A DNA stretch of 64,000 nt from Clostridiales bacterium 1_7_47FAA. Lineage in GTDB: Bacteria > Bacillota > Clostridia > Lachnospirales > Lachnospiraceae. Below are positions 24,596 through 31,688 of the stretch, one piece after another. Every line of letters begins with the position of its first letter. Within the stretch, counting starts at the first letter, position 1. The position numbers were made by a program, and so were the translations under genes. A model generated the notes under the pieces. It did not search any database. It saw only the letters and a list, made by a program, of their open reading frames with translations, and was not told the DNA's origin. The stretch is taken from positions 456,815 through 520,814 of the forward strand of contig DS990261.1 of assembly GCA_000155435.1 (NCBI GenBank), in the 5' to 3' direction.

Positions 24596-25654
24596 ATGGA
24601 AAAGCAAGGTGAGGCATATTACCGCTATTCCTACCGGGAACTGGCAGCTTTCTGCCTGCAGGTATCCCTGCTTCTGGAGTCAGCGGTACCCCTGGATGAG
24701 GGGCTTGCCATCATGGCAGAGGATGCGGCTGACAAAAAGGAAAAGGACATGCTGCTCTACATGGCGGAGGGCGTGGAACTGGGGGACCCGTTTTTTAAGG
24801 TCCTGGAAGATACCAAGGTATTCCCGGACTATGTGGTTAAGATGGCAAAGCTGGGCCAGAGCACGGGAACCATGGACCAGATGATGAAATCCCTGTCCGT
24901 ATATTATGAAAAGGAATACCGGCTGATACAAGCCATTAAGAATGCAGTGACCTACCCTGTCATGATGGTAATCATGCTTCTGGTGGTGCTGTTTGTCCTG
25001 TTTACACGGGTCATGCCTGTGTTCAACAAGGTATATGAACAGCTGGGGGCGCAGATGTCGCCGGTGGCGCTGTCCGCCATCCGTCTGGGCGGCCTGTTCA
25101 GCGGCGCGGCCCTGGTTGTGGCTGCCCTCCTGGGACTGCTGGCAGGCGGTATCTGGGTGGCGTCCAGGTTTGGCAGGAAGTTCGGTTTGGTGGAGCGGTT
25201 CATCAATTATGTCAAATGCCGCAGCAAGATTGCCCTGGCAGTGGCCAACCGCCGCTTTACTGCAGTCCTTTCCCTGACCCTTAAATGCGGGATGGAACTG
25301 GAAAAGGGCATGGAGCTGGCGAAGGAACTTGTGGACAATGAAAAGGTGGCTGAGCGCATCAGCAGATGCTCGGAGCAGCTGCAGGTGGGGGAAAGTTATT
25401 ACCAGTCCATGAAGGATACCGGGCTGTTCTCCGGTTTTTACATACAGATGATTAAGGTGGGAAGCAGAAGCGGCCATCTGGACAGTGTCATGGAGGAGAT
25501 ATCGGGGGACTACGAGGAAGCCGCCGATGCCTCCATTGATAATATGATAGCCAGGTTCGAACCCACCATTGTGGCGGTGCTGGCAGTATCCGTGGGCCTG
25601 GTGCTTCTGTCTGTCATGCTTCCTCTGGTGGGAGTGTTATCCGCAATCGGATAA
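24596..25654 (+). CDS. Type II secretion/type IV pilus platform protein, GspF/PilC family
   Basis: Inner-membrane platform protein of 352 residues with two homologous GspF cytosolic helical domains (residues 10-125 and about 215-330) and three membrane segments (about 120-150, 165-195 and the C-terminal 325-350). Typical repeats are LLESAVPLDEGLAIMAED and LTLKCGMELEKGMELAKEL. The ATG at 24596 was taken because GGGAGG sits just upstream; an in-frame TTG at 24581 precedes that site. Next to pilin-like genes and a PilT-type ATPase, it should anchor pilus or pseudopilus assembly. Confidence 0.9.
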   Translation: MEKQGEAYYRYSYRELAAFCLQVSLLLESAVPLDEGLAIMAEDAADKKEKDMLLYMAEGVELGDPFFKVLEDTKVFPDYVVKMAKLGQSTGTMDQMMKSLSVYYEKEYRLIQAIKNAVTYPVMMVIMLLVVLFVLFTRVMPVFNKVYEQLGAQMSPVALSAIRLGGLFSGAALVVAALLGLLAGGIWVASRFGRKFGLVERFINYVKCRSKIALAVANRRFTAVLSLTLKCGMELEKGMELAKELVDNEKVAERISRCSEQLQVGESYYQSMKDTGLFSGFYIQMIKVGSRSGHLDSVMEEISGDYEEAADASIDNMIARFEPTIVAVLAVSVGLVLLSVMLPLVGVLSAIG

Positions 25655-25666
25655 GGAGGACGGATT

Positions 25667-26011
25667 ATGAAGGTTCAAAACAGGAAAAAGGAAAAGAGCA
25701 GCATCTATGGCTACCTGCTGTCAGCGGCGGCCATGGCTGCTGCTGTTACAATATTTGCGGGAGCCGTGATAAGCTTTGCAGGCAGGACCGGAAGCGGGGA
25801 AGAGGAAACCCTGAAGAAAGCGGTTACCCGGGCTTCGGTCCAGTGCTACGCCATTGAAGGGCGCTATCCGCCCAGCGTGGAGTATCTGGAAGAAAATTAC
25901 GGTGTACAGATTAACCGCAAAAAATATAATGTGTTCTATGACGGCTTTGCATCCAATGTAATGCCGGAGATTAACATCATACCCATAGAAGAGCAGGGGG
26001 CATCAGAATGA
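25667..26011 (+). CDS. Small pilin-like membrane protein (GspG-like C-terminal part)
   Basis: 114 residues with one N-terminal hydrophobic helix (GYLLSAAAMAAAVTIFAGAV) and a small soluble domain whose AIEGRYPPSVEYLEENYGV recalls the G-type pseudopilin stretch in which a helix leads into a YPPS turn. No clear prepilin peptidase motif (G-F-T-x-x-E) is seen, although the segment before the helix (SSIYG) could be a divergent site. Thirteen bases after the F-type gene and overlapping the next gene by 4 bases. Probably a minor pilin or a non-cleaved assembly factor. Confidence 0.65.
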   Translation: MKVQNRKKEKSSIYGYLLSAAAMAAAVTIFAGAVISFAGRTGSGEEETLKKAVTRASVQCYAIEGRYPPSVEYLEENYGVQINRKKYNVFYDGFASNVMPEINIIPIEEQGASE

Positions 26012-26502
26012 TTCAGAAGACAGAGAAAAAAGGCCATATGATGAGTGTGCTTTTTACCATGCTGCTGTTTCTGGTATTTGTTCTGAGTGCCCTCTTTACC
26101 GTGCTGATAGGAAGCCGGGTATATGAGAACATTACGGTGCGCAGCGATGCAAGCTACACGGGCAATACGGCCCTCAGCTATATTGCCAACAAGGTGCGCC
26201 AGGGAGACCGGGCAGGCCTTGTGGATGTGGTGGACGTGGACGGGATTCCTGTCCTTGAGATGAAGCAGGAAATCGGGGATTCTGAATATGTTACTTGGAT
26301 TTACTGGAAGGATGGGACCATCCGGGAGTTATTTACAGATACATCCAGCGGACTGGGACTGGAGGACGGCCTGACCATACTGGAGTGCGGAGGGCTTGAC
26401 CTGTCAAAGGATGGGAAGCTGCTTCGCATTGAGACACTTGGGGAAGGCGGAGGCGCTGTGAGCCTATCCTTAAGAAGCGGAGGACTTGAGGCGGATGAAT
26501 AG
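26008..26502 (+). CDS. Single-helix membrane protein, DUF4860-like
   Basis: 164 residues: a basic start, one hydrophobic helix (SVLFTMLLFLVFVLSALFTV) and an extracellular domain with IANKVRQGDRAGLVDVVDV and an acidic C-terminus. It looks like the DUF4860 family found in clostridial pilus-like clusters; I name that family from memory. Topology is that of a pilin-like component with the helix at the N-terminus. It overlaps the preceding gene (ATGA) and the next one by 8 bases. Confidence 0.65.
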   Translation: MIQKTEKKGHMMSVLFTMLLFLVFVLSALFTVLIGSRVYENITVRSDASYTGNTALSYIANKVRQGDRAGLVDVVDVDGIPVLEMKQEIGDSEYVTWIYWKDGTIRELFTDTSSGLGLEDGLTILECGGLDLSKDGKLLRIETLGEGGGAVSLSLRSGGLEADE

Positions 26503-27010
26503 GAAAAGCGGGTCCGGTTCAGGGCCATTTTTAATGGAAATGCTGGTAGTGGTAGGTTTTTTCATTATCTGTGCCAGCATCTGCGTCATGGTTTTTGCAA
26601 AGTCGGACAATATCAGCCGGGAAGCCAGGGACATCAACCAGGCAGTGCTTATGGCAGAGAGCCTGACCGAGGAGCTGAAGGCCGGCGCAGAACCGCGCTG
26701 GAGCCAGCAGCTGCCGGACCGGAATATCTGGCAGCATCTGGCGGAAGCAGATGATGAAAATGAAGATTATGCTGAATGGAACAGGGAACTGGTGGAAAGT
26801 GACGGCTATGAGGGAATGCATGCCATTTACTGGGACAGCAGCTGGAGGGTAACGGAACCAGACTTCAACACGCCGTACCTGGGGATTATATACCAGGGCA
26901 CGGTGGACGGCATGAGAAGGACCGATGTACTGGTCCTGCGTTACGGCAAAGGGGATGACAGGGGGGAACTTCTCTACCGCCTGCAGACAGAAAGCTATGA
27001 GGCGCAGTAA
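26495..27010 (+). CDS. Pilin-like membrane protein
   Basis: 171 residues. The N-terminal part (SGPFLMEMLVVVGFFIICAS) resembles a type III/IV prepilin start in which a glycine- and proline-containing leader is followed by F, a hydrophobic residue, E at about +5 and a hydrophobic helix, as in FTLIEML of classical pilins. The remainder is soluble, with ESLTEELKAG in the extended helix. The ATG at 26495 fits the GGAGG-type site; a TTG at 26486 is the alternative. Likely a minor pilin or pseudopilin. No family name is offered. Confidence 0.65.
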   Translation: MNRKSGSGSGPFLMEMLVVVGFFIICASICVMVFAKSDNISREARDINQAVLMAESLTEELKAGAEPRWSQQLPDRNIWQHLAEADDENEDYAEWNRELVESDGYEGMHAIYWDSSWRVTEPDFNTPYLGIIYQGTVDGMRRTDVLVLRYGKGDDRGELLYRLQTESYEAQ

Positions 27011-27045
27011 GGTATGATTCATCATGTACAGGAGAGAGATGGCAG

Positions 27046-27525
27046 ATGGCAGAAAAAAGTTCCAGGAATAAAGTGAGTATAGGAGCCTCGTCACTGATAC
27101 TGATATTCATTGTGTTGTGCATGGCCACCTTTGGCCTGCTTTCCTTAAGCAGCGCCCAGGGGGATTTAAAGCTTGCAAGGCGCAATGCGGATGCGGTAAA
27201 GGGGTATTATGAGGCTGACAATAAAGGACAGCAGTGGCTGAAGGATGTGGATGGGGTCCTTATGGAGGAAATGGGGAAAGGCCAGGATTCCGCCCAGTGC
27301 AGCCTGGAGATAAAAGACAGGCTGGGAGACCTCTATGACAGGGAAACCGGGCTTATATCCACGGACATACCAATGGACAGGGGCCGGTCCCTTCGCATCG
27401 AACTGGTGCTGATGTGCGGGGAAAAGAGGTACGAGGTAAAATCCTGGTATGTGTATAACAGTGAGGAGTATGAGATTGATACATCGATGCCGGTCTGGGG
27501 CGGGGAGGCTCCCACAGAAGGGTAA
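27046..27525 (+). CDS. Hypothetical single-helix protein of the pilus-like cluster
   Basis: 159 residues: short basic head, one hydrophobic helix (GASSLILIFIVLCMATFGLL), then a soluble domain (LKLARRNADAVKGYYEADNK, and a beta-rich end with KRYEVKSWYVYN). Topology again is pilin-like, but with no visible peptidase cleavage signature. Its place between the pilin-like genes and the ATPase suggests a cluster-specific component. I do not recognise the family. Confidence 0.6.
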   Translation: MAEKSSRNKVSIGASSLILIFIVLCMATFGLLSLSSAQGDLKLARRNADAVKGYYEADNKGQQWLKDVDGVLMEEMGKGQDSAQCSLEIKDRLGDLYDRETGLISTDIPMDRGRSLRIELVLMCGEKRYEVKSWYVYNSEEYEIDTSMPVWGGEAPTEG

Positions 27526-27617
27526 GCCGATGGCCTTAAGGGACGGCTGGGACTCCATGAGGGTATCTGGTTTTTCGGAGAACGCGTATACAGAATGGTA
27601 TAAAGGAGCATAGATAT

Positions 27618-28679
27618 ATGAATGTTATGGAATTACTTACATCGGCAGTGGAAAAGGATGCGGCGGACATTTTCCTGATTCCCGGCATGCCCTTTTCCTA
27701 TAAGATAGGGGGCCGGATCATCTATCAGGGAGATGACAGGATCATGCCTGACGAGATGAATGGTATGATTAAACAGATTTATGAACTGGCCAAGAACCGG
27801 AGTATGGAAAAGGTACAGAGCCATGGGGATGATGACTTCTCCTTTGCCATTCCAGGTGTGTCCAGGTTCCGTGCCAGTGTATTCCGGCAGAGGGGTTCCC
27901 TGGCAGGCATCATCCGGGTGGTCCGGTTTGAACTGCCGGATGCGGGGCAGCTGCATCTGCCAAAGAGCATTATCGATGTGTCCAGGCTGACCAAGGGAAT
28001 GGTGCTTGTGACAGGCCCGGCCGGCAGCGGGAAAAGCACCACCCTGGCATGTATCATAGATGAAATCAACCGCACCAGGAATGCCCATGTCATTACCTTG
28101 GAGGACCCCATTGAGTATCTCCACAGGCATAAGATGAGCGTTGTGACCCAGAGGGAGATCGTGACGGATACGGACAGCTATGTAAGCGGTCTCAGGGCGT
28201 CCTTAAGGCAGGCGCCGGATGTCATCCTTTTAGGCGAGATGAGGGATTATGAGACCATCAGCATTGCCATGACAGCGGCTGAGACAGGTCATCTGATCCT
28301 GTCCACCCTGCACACGGTTGGCGCGGCCAATACCATTGACCGTGTCATTGACGCATTCCCTCCAAACCAGCAGCAGCAGATTCGGACCCAGCTGGCCATG
28401 GTGCTGGACGCAGTCATATCGCAGCAGCTGATACCGACATTGGACGGTGGGGTACAGCCTGCATTTGAAATCATGTTCCTGAATAACGCAATCCGCAATA
28501 TGATACGGGAATCTAAAATCCATCAGATTGACGGAGTCATTGCCACGTCCCAGGAGGAGGGCATGATATCCATGGACAACAGCCTGATCAAGCTTTACCG
28601 GGACGGCGCCATATCACGTGAAAATGCAGTGGCTTACAGCAGTAACAGTGAGCTGATGGAAAAGAAGCTGTCCAGGTAA
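27618..28679 (+). CDS. PilT-type secretion ATPase
   Basis: Hexameric cytosolic ATPase of the type II/IV secretion family, PilT subgroup, 353 residues. Walker A is GPAGSGKST (about 133-141), the Asp box LEDPIEYLH, Walker B LLGEMRD (about 203-210) and the His box TGHLILSTLHT. In classical systems PilT powers pilus retraction and PilB extension. Here it is the only ATPase in the cluster, so it may drive both or work with an extension ATPase elsewhere. The order F-protein, four small membrane proteins, PilT is a compact pilus-like unit. Confidence 0.9.
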   Translation: MNVMELLTSAVEKDAADIFLIPGMPFSYKIGGRIIYQGDDRIMPDEMNGMIKQIYELAKNRSMEKVQSHGDDDFSFAIPGVSRFRASVFRQRGSLAGIIRVVRFELPDAGQLHLPKSIIDVSRLTKGMVLVTGPAGSGKSTTLACIIDEINRTRNAHVITLEDPIEYLHRHKMSVVTQREIVTDTDSYVSGLRASLRQAPDVILLGEMRDYETISIAMTAAETGHLILSTLHTVGAANTIDRVIDAFPPNQQQQIRTQLAMVLDAVISQQLIPTLDGGVQPAFEIMFLNNAIRNMIRESKIHQIDGVIATSQEEGMISMDNSLIKLYRDGAISRENAVAYSSNSELMEKKLSR

Positions 28680-28760
28680 CAGGAGTGATTCAGGAGCAGG
28701 CGTCCGGCTATATATCGAAGTTACATACCGGGCTGCTGATCCGTGGAATAAGGATAAGCC

Positions 28761-28796
28761 TTTCCAGATATACTATATCCAGAGCGTGTCTGGAAA
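28761..28796. promoter_or_regulatory. Inverted repeat upstream of ldh
   Basis: TTTCCAGA (28761-28768) and TCTGGAAA (28789-28796) are perfect 8-bp inverted arms 20 bp apart, in the 173-bp gap before ldh. It could be an operator or an RNA hairpin. It does not match the Rex consensus. Confidence 0.35.
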
Positions 28797-28852
28797 TACA
28801 TCCTGTCATGTTTATGGCAGGGGAAGCAGATATCCGGGGAAAGGAGTCTTTT

Positions 28853-29800
28853 ATGAAAGTTGATAAACGGAAAGTAGTAATTGTGGGTACAGGAATGGTA
28901 GGCATGAGCTATGCATACAGCCTGCTCAACCAGTCAGTGTGTGATGAACTGGTGTTAATAGATGTGAATAAGAAACGGGCGGAGGGGGAGGCGATGGATC
29001 TGAACCATGGCCTTGCATTCGCCAATTCCAGCATGACCATATATGCAGGCGGGTACGGGGACTGTTCGGATGCGGATATCGTGGTGATCTGTGCAGGGGT
29101 TGCCCAGAAGCCAGGGGAGAGCAGGCTGGATCTGCTCAAACGCAATGCGGAGGTGTTCCGCTCCATCATAGACCCTGTGACATCATCTGGTTTTAATGGT
29201 ATTTTCCTGGTTGCGACCAATCCGGTGGATATCATGACAAGGATAACATGCACCCTTTCCGGCTTTAATCCAAGACGTGTGCTGGGCAGCGGAACCGCCT
29301 TGGACACGGCCAGGCTGCGTTACCTTCTGGGGGATTATCTGAAAGCGGATCCAAGGAATGTCCACGCCTATGTCATGGGCGAGCATGGGGACAGTGAGTT
29401 TGTGCCGTGGAGCCAGGCCCTTCTGGCCACCAAGCCCATCCTGGAACTCTGCAATGAATCCGGGGATGAGGGATGCAGGGGAAGGTTTGACGAGATCGAA
29501 GAAGAGGTGCGCACTGCTGCCTATAAGATAATTGAAGCCAAGAACGCCACCTACTACGGAATCGGAATGGCCCTGACCAGGATTACCAAAGCCATCCTTG
29601 GGGATGAACACAGTGTGCTTACCGTGTCAGCCATGCTTAGGGGAGAATATGGACAGCGGGATGTATATGTGGGCGTGCCCTGTATTATCAACCAGAATGG
29701 GATCCAGCGCGTGCTTCCTCTGTCGCTGACAGAGGATGAACTGGATAAGCTGGGCAGATCATGCGATACGCTGCGGGAGAGTTTCGACGGGATTTTTTAA
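28853..29800 (+). CDS. ldh: L-lactate dehydrogenase
   Basis: NAD-dependent L-lactate/malate dehydrogenase family, 315 residues, interconverting pyruvate and lactate. KVVIVGTGMVGMSYAYSLL is the Rossmann glycine motif, and the catalytic His lies in MGEHGDSEFVPWS, with the substrate arginine in the conserved central part. An LDH-type substrate loop is preferred over malate by the overall pattern, but not proven. The ATG at 28853 was chosen because AAAGGAG lies nine bases upstream; the open frame extends 56 codons further upstream without protein-like character. A terminator follows. Confidence 0.93.
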   Translation: MKVDKRKVVIVGTGMVGMSYAYSLLNQSVCDELVLIDVNKKRAEGEAMDLNHGLAFANSSMTIYAGGYGDCSDADIVVICAGVAQKPGESRLDLLKRNAEVFRSIIDPVTSSGFNGIFLVATNPVDIMTRITCTLSGFNPRRVLGSGTALDTARLRYLLGDYLKADPRNVHAYVMGEHGDSEFVPWSQALLATKPILELCNESGDEGCRGRFDEIEEEVRTAAYKIIEAKNATYYGIGMALTRITKAILGDEHSVLTVSAMLRGEYGQRDVYVGVPCIINQNGIQRVLPLSLTEDELDKLGRSCDTLRESFDGIF

Positions 29801-29867
29801 GATAAGAGGAGCCGGCACTGAGGATAAGAGGAGCCTGGCACTAAGAATGAGAGGAGCCGGTACGATG
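29801..29867. repeat. 22-23-bp tandem repeat directly after the ldh stop
   Basis: Three degenerate units (29801, 29823, 29846), each near GATAAGAGGAGCCGGCACTG. The third unit merges into the left arm of the terminator. Confidence 0.75.
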
Positions 29868-29888
29868 GGGGACAACGTACCGGCTTTG
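29855..29888 (+). terminator. Terminator of ldh
   Basis: Stem AGCCGGTACG / CGTACCGGCT (29855-29864, 29876-29885) with an 11-nt loop, then TTG. The left arm is formed from tandem-repeat sequence. Confidence 0.6.
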
Positions 29889-30048
29889 TATGGAAAATCT
29901 ATATCAAAAGGATTGGTTCCTTGTTTATGACTACAGTATACAGGACTTTTGTGACCAAAGTTTGAGCAGTCTATAAATTAAATGTGAAAAACTTTACGAT
30001 TTTATTGTTTTTATGCGCTTAAAATCTGTCCACACCCAATTAACAGGA

Positions 30049-30145
30049 TATCCACATATTTATCCACATTATCCACCGGAAGTACAAGATATTTGGTGTC
30101 GGTATTGTGCTTATCTATATCTGGTAGTATCATAATTGTGGATAA
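30049..30145 (+). repeat. DnaA-box-like repeat, copy B
   Basis: TATCCACAT (30049-30057), TTATCCACA (30060-30068), TATCCACC (about 30070) and inverted TGTGGATAA (30137-30145). The 86-bp span from 30060 to 30145 aligns with 17010-17095 over its whole length. The surrounding 468-base gap between ldh and the next small gene holds only this repeat, the ldh terminator and AT-rich sequence. Confidence 0.7.
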
Positions 30146-30268
30146 GTGTAAAGAAAGACTGAGGAAGTGGAAGGAATAGGGATTATAAGGATAGCTGGGG
30201 CTGTGTATGATATTCCTGATTCTGGGGCATACTATCCCATATATCACGCAGATAAGAGGTAGCATACT

Positions 30269-30448
30269 ATGAATGACAACAGGGATAGGGTACTTTTTTA
30301 TATAAAAGAATTTACAAAGAGGCATGGGTACACACCCACGGCCTATCAGGTATCAAATGAATTATATATGCCCCAGGATAAGGTTTCCTCCATTGTGGAA
30401 GCCCTGAAAGCCGAAGGGACAATACAGATCCATCGGCCGCTGATATGA
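30269..30448 (+). CDS. Small winged-helix-like protein, 59 residues
   Basis: A frame too short for usual length cut-offs but strongly protein-like: it reads RVLFYIKEFTKRHGYTPTAY, then QVSNELYMPQDKVSSIVEAL, then KAEGTIQIHRPLI. This matches the N-terminal LexA-type or MarR-type winged helix pattern (helix, GYxPT turn, recognition helix, wing with I-x-I). The ATG has AAGAGGT nine bases upstream. It lies about 120 bases after the DnaA-box repeat. No dimerisation or protease domain is present, so it is not LexA itself. DNA binding is inferred. Confidence 0.65.
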   Translation: MNDNRDRVLFYIKEFTKRHGYTPTAYQVSNELYMPQDKVSSIVEALKAEGTIQIHRPLI

Positions 30449-30495
30449 TCCTTCCTGGGATTTTGAGTCAAATGAAAACTTTTTCAAATTTATTG

Positions 30496-30524
30496 TTGAC
30501 AAATTTCTCCCCTCATGATAATAT
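30496..30524 (+). promoter_or_regulatory. Promoter of tRNA-Thr
   Basis: TTGACA (30496-30501), 17-bp spacer, TAATAT (30519-30524), about 33 bp upstream of the tRNA. Confidence 0.8.
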
Positions 30525-30557
30525 ATACAAGGTTCGCGTGAGCGGAACAAAATAAAA

Positions 30558-30630
30558 GCTGCTGTGGCTCAGTCGGTAGAGCGTCGCATTGGTAGTGCGG
30601 AGGTCACGGGTCCGATTCCCGTCAGCAGCT
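30558..30630 (+). tRNA. tRNA-Thr (GGT)
   Basis: 73-nt cloverleaf: acceptor GCTGCTG / CAGCAGC, D-arm GCTC-AGTCGGTA-GAGC, anticodon arm TCGCA-TTGGTAG-TGCGG with GGT anticodon, T-arm ACGGG-TCCGATT-CCCGT. CCA is not encoded. Confidence 0.95.
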
Positions 30631-30635
30631 CGGTG

Positions 30636-30664
30636 AAACCCTTGAATTTTCAAGGGTTTTTTTG
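30636..30664 (+). terminator. Terminator of tRNA-Thr
   Basis: Perfect stem AAACCCTTGAA / TTCAAGGGTTT with a two-base loop, followed by TTTT. Confidence 0.9.
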
Positions 30665-31043
30665 TGCACTTGTACAGATGCATCTGCTTTTGCGTGGAAG
30701 CTTGACAAAAAGCTGCAATATGTTTGCAAAAATAAAAATGAACTTGTTTTGATTCCTCACCGTTTTTGCCGGAACCTGTCCAATGGATATCATGCCTGTA
30801 TCTATCCAGGCAGAAATACCAGGGAGGGGCATTTAAATTGTCCGTAATTACTAGAATATTCCCCATAATTACAAAATAAGTCAAAAATAATTGGAAATAG
30901 AAAAATAATATCCGGGGTAATCCCTTCCGTTTTTGGCCTATTTGTGATAAGATGGATATTGTCCGTAAAATACAATCTTTTTGTGGGGCGTTTCACAGGA
31001 GACAATGCCGGTTACACGGGCTGCATCATATATGGAGGGGATT
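30665..31043. other. Intergenic region upstream of the methyltransferase operon
   Basis: 379 bases without a convincing gene on either strand. A TTGACA at 30702-30707 lacks a matching -10. The AT-rich part from about 30845 to 30990 probably holds the operon promoter, but no site close to consensus stands out. Confidence 0.4.
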
Positions 31044-31130
31044 ATGGGAAAACAGGTGGAAGATAACGTTGGGAAGTCAGATATTTTAGATAATACTGGC
31101 TTCCGTTTTTTGTTTGGGCAGGGGGAGTAA
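31044..31130 (+). CDS. Possible 28-residue leader peptide
   Basis: Short frame beginning MGKQVEDNVGK and ending FLFGQGE, with a good TGGAGGGG site. Its TAA overlaps the ATG of the methyltransferase gene by one base (TAATG), a hallmark of translational coupling. It could be a real small protein, a coupling leader, or chance. Confidence 0.4.
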   Translation: MGKQVEDNVGKSDILDNTGFRFLFGQGE

Positions 31131-31684
31131 TGATGCTGGACTGGATGCTTGGCCTGGGAGCCTTTGCAATGTTTTTTATATATGACTGGAACCGTGTGTT
31201 TGTAAAAAAAAGCTGGATGAATCCATTATTTGCAGCCGGGAATATGTGCCTGGCCGTGGTGGTGGTCCGGTTGGTCCTTGAGGCATTTTCACTCAGCTTA
31301 GGGAAACCGGGGGCAGGCCTGTCCCTGGCATTCTGGCTGTGCCTGTCCGCCGTATGCCTGGCAGGCCTTATCTACACCCTGTATTTTGCCCTTCCCTTTG
31401 ACAGTACCTATTGCAGGGAGGCTGACCAGCATAAGGCGTGCAGGTCGGGCATATACGGCTGGTGCCGCCATCCGGGTATCTGGTGGTTTTTCGGCTGCTT
31501 TTCCTGTCTTGGGATGTCTACAGGAACAGGGGAGCGTGTTGTGTTCTGCCTTGTTTTGTCACTTCTTAATCTGTTGTATGCCTGGTATCAGGACCGGTAT
31601 ATTTTTGTAAGGGAGTTTTCTGATTATGAGGATTACCGGAGGTCTGTGCCATTTTTGTTACCGAAAATGAAAAAGGGGCGGTGA
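31130..31684 (+). CDS. ICMT/PEMT-like membrane methyltransferase
   Basis: Membrane protein of 184 residues with four to five helices and the isoprenylcysteine carboxyl methyltransferase/phospholipid methyltransferase signature near the C-terminus: GIYGWCRHPGIWWF (the RHP motif that binds S-adenosylmethionine) and later YEDYRRSVPFLLP. Bacterial members methylate small molecules or lipids; they do not need prenylated proteins. Four bases separate it from the GH3-like gene. The pairing with a carboxylate-activating GH3-like enzyme suggests both act on one acid, by methyl esterification and by conjugation; this is inference. Confidence 0.82.
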   Translation: MMLDWMLGLGAFAMFFIYDWNRVFVKKSWMNPLFAAGNMCLAVVVVRLVLEAFSLSLGKPGAGLSLAFWLCLSAVCLAGLIYTLYFALPFDSTYCREADQHKACRSGIYGWCRHPGIWWFFGCFSCLGMSTGTGERVVFCLVLSLLNLLYAWYQDRYIFVREFSDYEDYRRSVPFLLPKMKKGR

Positions 31685-31688
31685 GTTT

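Noticed and set aside
28685..28852. 56-residue N-terminal extension of lactate dehydrogenase
   Set aside because: The extension is not protein-like, lacks homology to the family start, and a good AAAGGAG site precedes ATG 28853.
30564..30752. Open frame across tRNA-Thr
   Set aside because: It overlaps the tRNA and its terminator and starts inside the acceptor stem.
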